Positions 46,706-56,460 of a DNA stretch of 64,000 nt are shown piece after piece; positions within the stretch are counted from its first letter, which is position 1, and the number at the start of each line of letters is the position of its first letter. This DNA comes from Beverwykella pulmonaria (taxonomy: Eukaryota; Ascomycota; Dothideomycetes; Pleosporales; Melanommataceae): positions 360,099-424,098 of the forward strand of contig BCHH01000009.1 in the NCBI GenBank assembly GCA_001599595.1, in the 5' to 3' direction. Below the pieces are notes generated by a model. The model was not told the DNA's origin. It ran no database searches and saw only the letters and a program-made list of their open reading frames with translations. Both the position numbers and the translations under genes were made by a program.

Positions 46706-47803
46706 ATGTCTTCTCTATCTCGCCGTGCGTGCTTCAAGTGCGGAAACGTCGGACACTACGCTGGTGAGCTCACCCACGCACCTGGGCCGCGGCTTGCGCT
46801 GCTGTGGGACACGGTCGGGAGAGCCTGTCGCGAGATGGCGCTCTGGTGGCCGGTGTCTACGTCGCGCAGCCACGAGCCGTGTGCGACACTGATAGGAAGG
46901 GCACGCGACTGACGTTGAACTATATAGAGGTGTGCTCGTCTTCCGAGAGGCTTTGCTATAACTGTGAGTTCGGACGTTGCTGGGTTGCGCAAGAACGAGT
47001 ACTGATAGCGGTGTAGGCAAGCAGCCTGGCCACGAGTCCAATGGATGCCCGCATCCACGCACTACCGAAAGTATGATATCATCTCCTATGCGGTCGCCCG
47101 AAATGCTTCACAATACGCCCCTGCGTCAGGCAGAACACGTAGACGGAGTACATGTTGCATATATCTAGAATCGCTTTGCTGATGGGTCGATAGCGAAGCA
47201 GTGCTACCACTGCCAGGGTCTCGGACACGTTCAGGTATGCGTTGCACATATGCTCTTCACCATAGATAGCTGACACTCTTAGGCCGACTGCCCGACACTG
47301 CGCCTGAGCGGAGCGGGTACCAGCGGACGATGCTATAGCTGTGGCTTGACCGGCCACTTGGCCCGCAACTGCCCGAACCCCGGCGCCGGAGGCATGGGAC
47401 GTGGAGCTGGTGCTCCCCGTGCTGGATTTGGCGGAGGTGGCTTCAGGGGCGCCTTTGCTGGTGGTCCTCGTCCGGCTACCTGCTACAAATGCGGTGGGCC
47501 AAACCACTTCGCCAGAGATTGCCAGGCGCAAGCTATGAAGTGCTATGCCTGTGGCAAATTGGGTATGTACTTTGGGATCACGTTGTGGGGCGTGAATATT
47601 GGCTAACGCCCTACTCAGGTCACATCTCCCGTGACTGCACCGCCCCCAACGGCGGGCCGCTCAACACGGCTGGCAAGACCTGTTACCGCTGCGGCGAGAC
47701 CGGCCACATTTCGCGTGACTGTACCCAGGCCGAAGTCAACGGCGAGGGCGCTGTACCAGCCGCCTCGGCCCAGCCGACAGTTCCTACACCTGCTGTTGCT
47801 TAA
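46706..47803 (+). CDS. Seven-knuckle CCHC zinc-finger protein (Gis2/Byr3/CNBP family)
   Basis: Single-stranded nucleic-acid-binding protein of the Gis2/Byr3/CNBP family, linked in yeasts and animals to mRNA translation. Six exons: 46706-46763, 46928-46963, 47017-47070, 47194-47234, 47283-47562 and 47619-47803, giving 217 residues. Seven CX2CX4HX4C knuckles are present: CFKCGNVGHYAEVC, CYNCKQPGHESNGC, CYHCQGLGHVQADC, CYSCGLTGHLARNC, CYKCGGPNHFARDC, CYACGKLGHISRDC and CYRCGETGHISRDC. A Gly-rich, RGG-like linker lies between the fourth and fifth. Introns 1, 2, 4 and 5 fall inside knuckles 1, 2, 3 and 6, so correct splicing is needed to rebuild those fingers, which strongly supports the model. 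Three exons are shorter than 60 bases. The tail is Ala/Pro-rich. Confidence 0.94.
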
Positions 47804-48857
47804 ACCATCAGCATCACGTACTGATCGCGCCCTGCGAACCAGCTCGGCACGACGGCGATAAGGGAAAAATATACTGATATTGCCCCTGCTCTGGATTTTT
47901 CTGCTTTCATACTCACCATCCACAATCGTTTCTTTGGCTTTGGCTGCCTTTTACACCACTCATCCTCGGCACCGGCGCACTTATGCAATCACGAGTTACC
48001 ATCAAGAAAAAGTTTTCACGAATCCTACGCTGATACCCACGAACGTTATATCCCTTATAGCAGAAACCATCATACTTTGAACGGCTTGGCGAATTGACTC
48101 GATATTGAGTACAACGACTTTCATCTTCTATGTATCTGGATTAGTTCCTTTCCCTGGGGGGCTTTGAGAGACTACTTGGACTGACGAGGCCTGTTGCATC
48201 AATGGACTGGAAGGCGGCTGTGGACGGTGGTTGTGTTGTAGAAAGAATGGAGGGATTGAGATTGGGGGCTTGATGGGAGGGACGACTGGAAAGGATAGGA
48301 GAATTATTATGTGCGTCTGTCGGAGCGGAGCAGGTTTTGCATAGGTAACGCCTCTGTTGCCTCTAGTCTTTTTTTGCAGTTTTCATTTATCCCCCTCCCT
48401 TGTCCTGTTATCTGCGTATGGGTCGGTTAGCATGGCACTTGTTGTCCAATCAACCATGTGAATAGACGCTAGTTGATGTGTTGGTCATTTCGCCTTGTGG
48501 TCACTGTCAAACATCTCCAGCACCTTCTACAGGTCTACAGGTCTGCAGCCATGTCGAAGCGACTCGGATCGTACTTCATGCGGCCCGGATCTTTTCGATT
48601 CCTTTCTGTGATCTCAAGAAATGCTTCGGACATGCAATGGTCTTCCATGTCACGTCCCTGCCCAGATTGACACCAAGCACGTGAGGTCATGTTGTAGCGA
48701 ACCGCTGTGCTAGTCCTTCCTAGTTCTACAGGCTTCTTTCTTTCACTCACGCCTCACATTCACTTCTCGATCATATCACACACCTCGATCTAATCCCTCA
48801 TCACCACCCCATCACTCCTTGCATCGTATCTCGCATTGTCTATTAGTAGACTTAGAC
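47804..48857. other. Intergenic region
   Basis: Separates the CCHC gene from DMC1. Frames are short, with no protein-like content. The last 150 bases are CA/CT-rich leader-type sequence. No gene seen. Confidence 0.5.
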
Positions 48858-50359
48858 ATGGCGCCTTCCTCAGTCGCAAGTGACGAGTCGAGAAATGATG
48901 TACGCATTGGCACAATAGCACCCAGTGCACTCACATGCTGATGCTTCGCAGGATAGCTTCATCGTGGACATCGATGCCATCCAGGCGCACGGCAAGTCTC
49001 AAAGTATCTTGGTGCGCGCTCCCGCGGTGACTAACACTGTGAAGGCATCGGCGCTGTCGACATCTCGAAGCTCAAGGCAAACGGCTACTACACGGTTGCG
49101 GTGGGTAGCTATCCATTACTGTAGTGCACCGTTGTGTGTGTTAATGCTTTGAGCAGTCTGTCCACGCCGCTACCCGTCGCAGCCTGGCGAAGATCAAGGG
49201 CTTTAGTGAGATCAAGGTAGATAAGGTCAAGGATGCTATTGCAAAGTGCCAGGTACGTTACCATCAATTGATCTTCGGCTTCGTCACGGCCCCTTTAGGA
49301 AGGACATGGACTGACCTCAAATGTAGCCAGTAGGAGGAGGCTTCCAAACGGCTCACGAGCTCGGCCAGCAGCGCAAGCGTGTCTTGAAGATCTCAACGGG
49401 AAGCAAGCAGTTCGACGCCATTCTGGGTGGGTAAGTATCATCACATCTTCTGCTTAACCTGAAGCTCATGTCAGCAGTGGCTTCCAGACCATGAGTATTA
49501 GTGAAGTCTTTGGAGAGTTTCGCTGCGGCAAAACTCAATTGTCCCACACCATGTCTGTGATCGCGCAGCTTCCCAAGGACCTCGGCGGGGCAGAGGGCAA
49601 AGTAGCCTATATCGGTCGGCTTCTCATCGTGCTGTTGCCGGAACGTAGCTGACCCTTCAATTAGACACGGAAGGCACATTCAGACCCGAGAGGATTGTAC
49701 AGATCGCAGAACGGTTCGGGGTAGACCCGGAGACTGGTATGTTTATGCTTGCACTCATCTGACTTTGACTAACGAGCCCAGCTCAGGACAACATTACCTA
49801 TGCTCGGGCTGTCAATTCTGAACACCAGATGGAGCTTCTCAACAAAGTCGCCGAGTTCTTCGCAGGCAACGAGTACCGTCTTCTGATCATTGACAGCATC
49901 ATGGCTCTGTTTCGGGTTGACTACGTTGGTCGAGGAGAACTGAACGAGCGTCAGCAGAAGTTGAACCAGTTTCTCTCTAGATTGACACACATCGCTGAGG
50001 GTATGCTTACACCTGCTGCCCTATTCATTGTTTGCATTCCTGCTTACCTTTGACAGAGTTCAACATTGCGGTCTTCATGACCAACCAGGTTCAGAGCGAC
50101 CCGGGTGCTAGTGCTCTCTTTGCTGGTGCAGACGGTCGTAAACCAGTCGGGGGACACATTCTTGCGCATGCCTCTGCGACTAGAGTCTTGCTCCGTAAGG
50201 GACGAGGTGAGGAGCGAGTGGCTAAGATTCAAGACTCACCTGGTATGTGTTCCATTCTGTTCATACTCTCTTCCACTAAACCCTATTAAAGATATGCCGG
50301 AAAAAGAAGCTACCTATATCATCACAAGCGGTGGTGTCACTGATCCAGAGAAGATTTAA
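48858..50359 (+). CDS. DMC1: Meiotic recombinase Dmc1
   Basis: RecA/Rad51-family strand-exchange protein specific to meiosis; it forms filaments on single-stranded DNA at programmed breaks. Ten exons: 48858-48899, 48952-48991, 49045-49100, 49157-49252, 49327-49430, 49478-49614, 49665-49736, 49782-50000, 50057-50242 and 50292-50359, giving 339 residues. The N-terminal helix-hairpin-helix domain spans about 15-75. Walker [10 protein letters not shown] is at 125-133 (Cys before Gly, as in yeast Dmc1). Walker B LLIID is at 216-220. Loop 2 follows TNQVQSDPG and GGHILAHAS. The ending [20 protein letters not shown] is the Dmc1 form rather than Rad51. Intron 2 (48992-49044) begins GCAAGT, a GC-AG intron with a TGACTAAC branch point; it is the only donor that gives [12 protein letters not shown]. 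Intron 6 has a weak GTCGGC donor. The gene appears intact, so meiotic recombination machinery is retained. Confidence 0.95.
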
Positions 50360-51263
50360 ATGCACCACCATTTGCGGCCATCACGAGTCTATCTAAGAGG
50401 ACTTGTTCACACACACACAACGGCGATCAACCGGCATCACATTTGCTTCATCTGTTTCTCATTCTCGGCTGCTATATCTTGGGATCTTTCTCAATATACT
50501 GTAAGGTTCGGCAGGTAGGGTTTATTGTCCTGCTATAATGGAAAACGGGGTTCCAAAAGGGCTATGATGTGAAGGGTGAAAGGGTGTTCACGTGTCAATC
50601 TCATGGTTTATGTTGAGAACACATATCAAATCCTGCACAAAAATGCCTACATCATATGATGTTTGCTTCTCTTGAGGGCTTTCGACGTTGAAGTCGCAAT
50701 CTCATTACGCCACAATCCAGTGGGACGCGTAGCTAGTGGCGTCGACCCCGCATGAGCTTCGATGACAGCTTCGAAACGTCCCAGGCAACAACACTTCCTC
50801 TATTCTCTCCCCTTCGAAGTACTTTGTCGTTAAGTACAATATCTTAGAAGCAGAGCTATTTTTGATTTTCTGCTACGTTTGATCTCCTCTAACTGCATCT
50901 TGGTGCGAAACTGCGAATTCCAAGTGCAAACGGTTGACGTCGAGCCTTGGGCGCCAAAATCCGCGAACACAGTGTGATCAGCTGGGTTAGTTCGTATTGG
51001 CAGAGTGAGACGCGCGGTTTCGAACACGCGATTGGCACTTTGTAAGGCAGCAACAATACGACCGTAACTCCGGCCAATCTGTTCGTGCCGCTGCGATCGA
51101 GAGCTGGTAAAGCTCTGCAAAGTTATGACGGTTGTGGTCTGAGTACTTGAGACAAGATCCCGCCGTTGCCACCAAGATTCATATATATCTTTTCTAATCC
51201 ACACTTCAAACTACAACACACCTACACTTAATATCTTCTACACTTTGCGAGTTCCCATCCACC
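50360..51263. other. Intergenic region
   Basis: 3' flank of DMC1 and the promoter of the low-complexity gene. The overlapping minus-strand frames at 50830-51204 look like noise. A CACACACA run lies near 50410. No gene seen. Confidence 0.5.
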
Positions 51264-54017
51264 ATGGCAGAGAAAACGCCACCTCCAACTACTCACAGCT
51301 CACATCTCAATATCCAACCTCCTCCACCTACATCAAATGCGAGCTCGCACCACAGCAATAGCAATAGTGCGCCCTTCACGCCTCGCTCCTCCACATTTCC
51401 AGATGGCCTAGATTCAGACTCTGAAGTTGACACCTTTGAACCCACGCCTGTCCATAGTCCGGATGGACCACACTATGATGACCTCCCGCCCTCCTACGAC
51501 GAAGCGCAACAGCAGGCGTTGCAAGAAGCTCGATCGGGAGTCCCGCCTCTGGATCCAAATAACTTGGAGGTGCATCGGATGGTGTTGAGCGATGGTCAAT
51601 CTCCGCCATCACCACTTCTAGGTGCACAGCCACAACGATCGCGGTCTTCGTTATTGGATGATCCGAATGCATATGAGTTCGAACCCGAGAATAGGAGGAA
51701 TGCGCGGGGTTTGGGACATACGGTGCCGGTGCAACAGGTTGGGAACAGTGAGCAGATCCCTGTTGGGAGAATCAATGCTCCTACTGGAAATTTGCCTTCT
51801 GCGACTGCGCCTGTTTCTACGTCTGTGCTGCTCGATCGAGCTCTGGAGTTCACACGCCATAGACCAGACGCGGATTCTAGATACGCACCACGCTTAGCTC
51901 GGCCTGTCGCTATCCCGCAAGAGGGCACCCCATCCTCTACTTACCCTGACCAGCGAGGTCCAGGCCGCCACCGTGGCCGCGGAAGAAGAGAAAGAGGAAG
52001 AGGTCCTCCATGGGCACGCGGCCCTTCAGATACACAACGCATCCCCGGGCAATGGCCCGAATCAGCGTCTAGCGAGACTCTTCCCATCGAAATGGAAGAG
52101 CCAGTCCAGTTTCTCCGCACCTACGCCAAAGCCCTCCACTCCCACTCCATCCGCCCCGCTGAATTCACATCTTTTCTCGACGGTCTCAATGCCCTTTGTC
52201 TCGCCACACGCACCAGCTCCTCGGACCTTGTGGATGCAGATACACTTCCTTCCGTAGTGAGGGAGTACATTGATCGGGCGAATGAGGACTTCTTTGCGCC
52301 GAGAAGACTGAATGTCAGGATCGAATCCCTCTCTTCGCTCACCGGGGCGCTGAATATTCCGGAGGAGAGGGGGCAGCGCGCGGCAGCCGTGGCGAGCGCA
52401 CTGGATGGGCAACTAACGGCGGAGCAGAGGGCTGGTGCGTTGCATCCATGGGTCGAGAGACTGGAAGGGGCTGTACCGGAAATGACCGGGCAGATGGTGG
52501 TATTAAGAGAGATGGGTGAGAGATTTGGACGACGGGGGAACTCGACAGGGGATCTTCAAGATGAGAAGAGCGGTTTGGGAGAGGAGGATCCGCCGCATTC
52601 GGTTCCAGATGGACAGACAGATCCGCAGAATAGTGGGGTCCCGCCGTTTCCTTTCGGCGGGTGGGGGATGGGTGTGCCTGGTGTTCCTGGCGTTCCTGGC
52701 GCTCCTGGCGTTCCTGGTGTTCCTAGCGTTCCTGGTGTTCCTGGTGTTCCTGGAGTTCCTGATGTTCCTGGCGCAAGAGGTCCATGGGCAAACCATCAAG
52801 GTCCATGGGCAAACCATCAAGGTCCATGGGCAAACAATCAAGGTCCATGGGCAAACAATCAAGGCCCCTGGGGTAGAGGCGGTCATGGTCGCGGATGGGG
52901 AATGAGGACTGGACCTTGGGGCCCACCTCCACATAATGGTCCTCATCGTGGTCCCGGAGGCCCTGGCTTCCCCTTTGCACGCGGGTTCGGTCCATTTGGT
53001 CCCAACCCTGGTAATCCCAACCCAAACAACAACAATAATAACTGGGTCGCTTTGGGTGAGAGCATAGGGAAATGGGGCGAGGACTTCGGAAAAAGAATGG
53101 AAGAATGGAGCAGCCAATTTGGCAAGAGGGCCGAGGAGTGGGGACATGATGTTGAACGGCAGGCGCAGACTTGGGGTGCTGGACTAGCTGCAGGACAGGG
53201 AGACGCTCAGTCGAGTCCCCAAACTGCTGCGCCAGTGGAACCTGAGGTGTTGGCTGCGCAGGAGACAGGCGTTCATAGGGAAGAGAGCAGCAGCAGCACA
53301 TCACAAGTATCTAAGGCTGAGGAAAAGAACAAGCAGGAAGAGAAGGAGAAGGAGAAGGAGAAGGAGAACGAGAAGGAGAAGAAGAAGGAGAAGAAGAAGG
53401 CGAAGGAGGAGGCGAAGGAGAAAGCGAAGGCTAAGGCTAAGGCCAAGAACGACGACTCCGATTCCTCTTCATCGTCTTCCTCAGACTCAGACTCAGACTC
53501 AGACTCTAGTTCCGACTCAGAGGACGAAGATGATGATTCTCCCTCCCCACACGATATTTTCCTCTCCCGGCTCCGCGCTATCAACACCGCCGCCTCTGCC
53601 TCCACCCAAAAAGGCAAGAAAACCGCACAGGAAATAGCCACCGAGCGCTCCCTCGCCATCGAAAAGGCACAAGCCGAGAAAACGTCTCTCGAACTCAAAA
53701 TCGAGCAGAAGAAGGAGAAACGCGCGTTGAAGAAACAGTTGCGACAACGGAAGAGAGAGATCAAACAAGAGCACAGGAGAGTGAAGAGGGAGTTAAGAAG
53801 TTTGACAGATAAAGGCGGAAAGAGAGAGGAGAAAAGGAAGGCGAGGGAGAAGGCGAGGGAGGAAAAGCGGAAGGTGAGACGGGCGAAGGAGGAGGCTAGG
53901 CGGGAGTGGAGGGAGCGGAGACGGGGCGGGTGTTCTAGGAGGGGGGACGGTGGGGAAGAGGAGGAGCAGGCGAGGAGAATGGTTTGGGTTGTTGTTGGGA
54001 ATTTGGATGGGGCGTGA
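51264..54017 (+). CDS. Large low-complexity protein with tandem repeats and 11-residue helix
   Basis: Intronless, 917 residues; I do not recognise the family. Layout: a Pro/Ser-rich N-terminus with a PPSY motif (DLPPSYDEAQ) that could bind WW-domain proteins such as Rsp5-type ligases; an Arg/Gly patch near residues 230-250; and a folded-looking segment at about 275-400 (FLRTYAKALHSHSIRPAEFTSF onwards) that is probably the conserved domain. Next come a GVP/GAP collagen-like run (about 470-503) and four PWANHQG-type heptads (about 506-533). Then a helix has Trp at 594, 604, 615, 626 and 637, followed by a Lys/Glu-rich coiled coil, a Ser/Asp/Glu tract, and a long basic coiled coil to the end. 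No signal peptide or membrane segment is seen. The whole frame stays open despite its odd composition, and the ATG has a good context (CACCATGG). Confidence 0.82.
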   Translation: MAEKTPPPTTHSSHLNIQPPPPTSNASSHHSNSNSAPFTPRSSTFPDGLDSDSEVDTFEPTPVHSPDGPHYDDLPPSYDEAQQQALQEARSGVPPLDPNNLEVHRMVLSDGQSPPSPLLGAQPQRSRSSLLDDPNAYEFEPENRRNARGLGHTVPVQQVGNSEQIPVGRINAPTGNLPSATAPVSTSVLLDRALEFTRHRPDADSRYAPRLARPVAIPQEGTPSSTYPDQRGPGRHRGRGRRERGRGPPWARGPSDTQRIPGQWPESASSETLPIEMEEPVQFLRTYAKALHSHSIRPAEFTSFLDGLNALCLATRTSSSDLVDADTLPSVVREYIDRANEDFFAPRRLNVRIESLSSLTGALNIPEERGQRAAAVASALDGQLTAEQRAGALHPWVERLEGAVPEMTGQMVVLREMGERFGRRGNSTGDLQDEKSGLGEEDPPHSVPDGQTDPQNSGVPPFPFGGWGMGVPGVPGVPGAPGVPGVPSVPGVPGVPGVPDVPGARGPWANHQGPWANHQGPWANNQGPWANNQGPWGRGGHGRGWGMRTGPWGPPPHNGPHRGPGGPGFPFARGFGPFGPNPGNPNPNNNNNNWVALGESIGKWGEDFGKRMEEWSSQFGKRAEEWGHDVERQAQTWGAGLAAGQGDAQSSPQTAAPVEPEVLAAQETGVHREESSSSTSQVSKAEEKNKQEEKEKEKEKENEKEKKKEKKKAKEEAKEKAKAKAKAKNDDSDSSSSSSSDSDSDSDSSSDSEDEDDDSPSPHDIFLSRLRAINTAASASTQKGKKTAQEIATERSLAIEKAQAEKTSLELKIEQKKEKRALKKQLRQRKREIKQEHRRVKRELRSLTDKGGKREEKRKAREKAREEKRKVRRAKEEARREWRERRRGGCSRRGDGGEEEEQARRMVWVVVGNLDGA
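52672..52775 (+). repeat. 9-base tandem repeat coding for Gly-Val-Pro units
   Basis: About eleven imperfect copies of a 9-base unit (GTTCCTGGC/T) encode GVPGVPGAP-like triplets inside the 917-residue protein. The minor base differences show that the repeat has aged. Confidence 0.93.
52779..52862 (+). repeat. Four 21-base tandem repeats (GPWANHQ/GPWANNQ)
   Basis: Four back-to-back 21-base units, GGTCCATGGGCAAACMATCA plus A. The first two carry CCATC and the last two CAATC. A decayed fifth copy (GGCCCCTGGGG) follows. Each unit encodes a heptapeptide. The near-identity points to recent copy-number change. Confidence 0.96.
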
Positions 54018-55096
54018 AATAGCTATTTAGTATGATTATAGGGCGAAGACATGGATATGACGGATAGATCAGTGAATGGTGTGGTATGTAATGATTGACG
54101 ACACACCAATGAACTCATAATGATAATACTCTACTCATAGTCAAATTTGCAACGCGTGAAAAGTAATGAGGAAAATAAAATCAATATACGTGATATCTAC
54201 ACATCTATGCAACTCTTGTGCTTTGTTCAATATAGCAGTGCCGTTGCACATTCCCATGCGCTCATCCACCTCTTCATCCATGATTCATAACGTCAGCCTT
54301 CTTGCCCCCACTCGGCACGTGGACGTCCGAGGAGAATTTACAGGGCAGTCAATCAAACTAAGGCCACGAGCAATAGGATCAACTGCTGCCTTGCAAAGAC
54401 CTACTATATCTGTCAGCAGTCCTTTACAACCCCTTCGAAAGATGCCTTGTTATTCCCCTCGGAGATGGGAACATGTGGGATACATCAGATACCCGCCCTG
54501 CAATATTTCCTGCTAGAAGCCAGCGTCTATTACAGCAGTTACGCACATGTTTCCCTCTGTGTCTATTTTAAGCCCTCCCAGAACTCGCAATCATCTCCAT
54601 CGATACCAACCACGCATCTGCCGACCCAACTACCGCGGTACCTCCTCATCTATCTCTATCTATATCCTCCTCTGCGAGATCCCGCTTGCATATTCTGCAC
54701 CCTAGATCCTGCTACCTCTTTCCTATTGCAGGGAAGTGGACCTCGTGTTCGAGAGTACATTTTATGCGTGGTCGACGTCGGTCCATCGCACATGACTGTT
54801 GAGGGAAGGCGAGGTCGGGGAAATGGAAACAAGTATTTGAGACTTGGGGAAATGCTGTATGGGGGTGGCACTGAGGATTCTACTATTTCATGGTATACTA
54901 TTGTCTATTGGGTGCATAGAAATGCTGAGAAAGAGGATAAGAATACAAATTTGCTGTCCGCTTCCTCGGTTTACATGTATATGATCTAGCAATGTAACTG
55001 ACTGTAATGGGGGGTAATAGTATATCGACGCACAGAATGAAACATACAACAACCTCACTCTCCGTCCCTCTTTCCACACCACCACCTGCTACACCT
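54018..55096. other. Convergent intergenic region
   Basis: Between the low-complexity gene (+) and the tyrosinase gene (-). One 180-codon frame (54447-54989 on +) has no domain-like content and is probably chance. It is AT-rich with scattered short repeats. No gene supported. Confidence 0.45.
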
Positions 55097-56460
55097 CTAC
55101 TGGTATACATAACAGAATGGGCCCGCAGTAGTAGAAAACAGCTCATTACTCTTGATTCCCGCCGTGCCTGGGGGCGTCGTGACGTCCAACCACTGGGGAT
55201 CCGTCGGTTTGCCCTTTGCACTATTTGGATTCATCCAATTAGTCCCTCCTTCATACATGCTCGTCTTCGCTTTGATATTGGCCTCCTGGTAGTTGACCCA
55301 CATCCACCAGTGCCTATCCAGCTGTCCATGATGGAGCCAAAACGCAGGCTCGGCAGGACTAACGTAGACGTCACCCCCGGGGTCTCCCCATATTGAGAAG
55401 TGGCCGGCGCCGTGCATAGCAGCTTTTTGCGGCGTATCGTTTTGCAGCGTCGATTGGAAGGTCCCAATGTTGGCGTTGGAGGTGATGTGCGAAGCGATGT
55501 CGACAGGGCGAAGGAATTGTGTCGTGAAGAAGTTGTTTACGTCGCGGCGGAGGCAGCGCGGGTTGTCACCGAAGCCATCAGTGCGCGGGTTGGCTTTGAT
55601 TTTGAGTGCGGGGTCCATGGTTGGAGAGAGTGGGCCCAAGTGGATTGTCGTGCTAGACATGTGTCAGTAAATGCTCTAAGGAGGTTCTTAAGAATGAGTT
55701 GTAGGCGTACTTTGCAAAAGGTCCAGTCGTCACGCAGCCGCCTCCGGGACCAGCAGGTATTGCTCGGCCAATGTTACCGCCAGCATGCTTGACATAATCG
55801 CCGTTTCCGCCCATGCTCCATTCATCGCCGTTGAAGATGGGAGATGTGGTCAGGTCGGAATATTTACCCCAGTTCCAGTAGGGTTGGGAACCCTTGAAGT
55901 CACACTCCGTCTTCAATGCTGTTTCGTAAGCCCTTTGTCGGATCAGTCTCCAATATTTCTAAGTGTAAGACTTGGTAATGGACATACCAGATGTAATATC
56001 GGTGCCAGTGCATGAAGTTGGCAGTGGCGTGCACGGATGGTGTCATGTTCATGTGGACAACCACAAAGTCATCGTAACGAGATACAGCGCCTGGGTACTT
56101 TCCAGCAGGGAGTTTACTCGGTTTTGACAGTATACATTTGACGGCCCTGATGTACTCCTTCCTCTCGTCCTTGGTCAAATCGCCACTGTTGGGGTACCAA
56201 CATTAGCGCTGGAATGACGAAGATAGGAAGGTTAAGTCTTACTATTCTTTTCGGATCGAAACCGTGTCCTTGTTACAGGTTGTCTTTCGGTTTGTCAGTC
56301 CATCAGAAATGGTGCCATCGAGGACTTTGTATGCATTGGCCAGGGCCTGTTTTGCGATATCATCGGCGGTGAGGGTCTGTCTTTTGGATGGCCATGCACT
56401 CGCGCCTGAGAAAAGGCACAACGATGCTACAAGCGCTTTGATGACTGTGTAACCAGCCAT
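55097..56460 (-). CDS. Secreted tyrosinase
   Basis: Type-3 dicopper oxidase acting on phenols or catechols, exported from the cell. Four exons, 56460-56243, 56185-55988, 55932-55711 and 55652-55097, are all joined in phase 2 and give 397 residues. The N-terminal signal peptide ends near GASAWPSKR. CuA ligands: His in VVVHMN, SVHATANF and FMHWHRYY. CuB ligands: HGAGHF (HxxxH) and FWLHHGQLDRHWW. The conserved ECDFKGSQPYWNWG and GPFANTTIHLGPL blocks are restored by the splices. The protein ends soon after the central domain (GPFCYVYQ), so it lacks the long C-terminal lid domain of classical fungal tyrosinases and belongs with the short secreted type. The natural substrate is unknown; melanin-related or secondary-metabolite roles are possible. 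Confidence 0.92.

Noticed and set aside
52503..53304. Minus-strand frames with repeated LPMDLD and RNTRN units
   Set aside because: They are antisense readings of the GVP and PWANHQ tandem repeats.
54447..54989. 180-codon frame on + between the low-complexity and tyrosinase genes
   Set aside because: No domain, odd composition and a location in a convergent 3' region.
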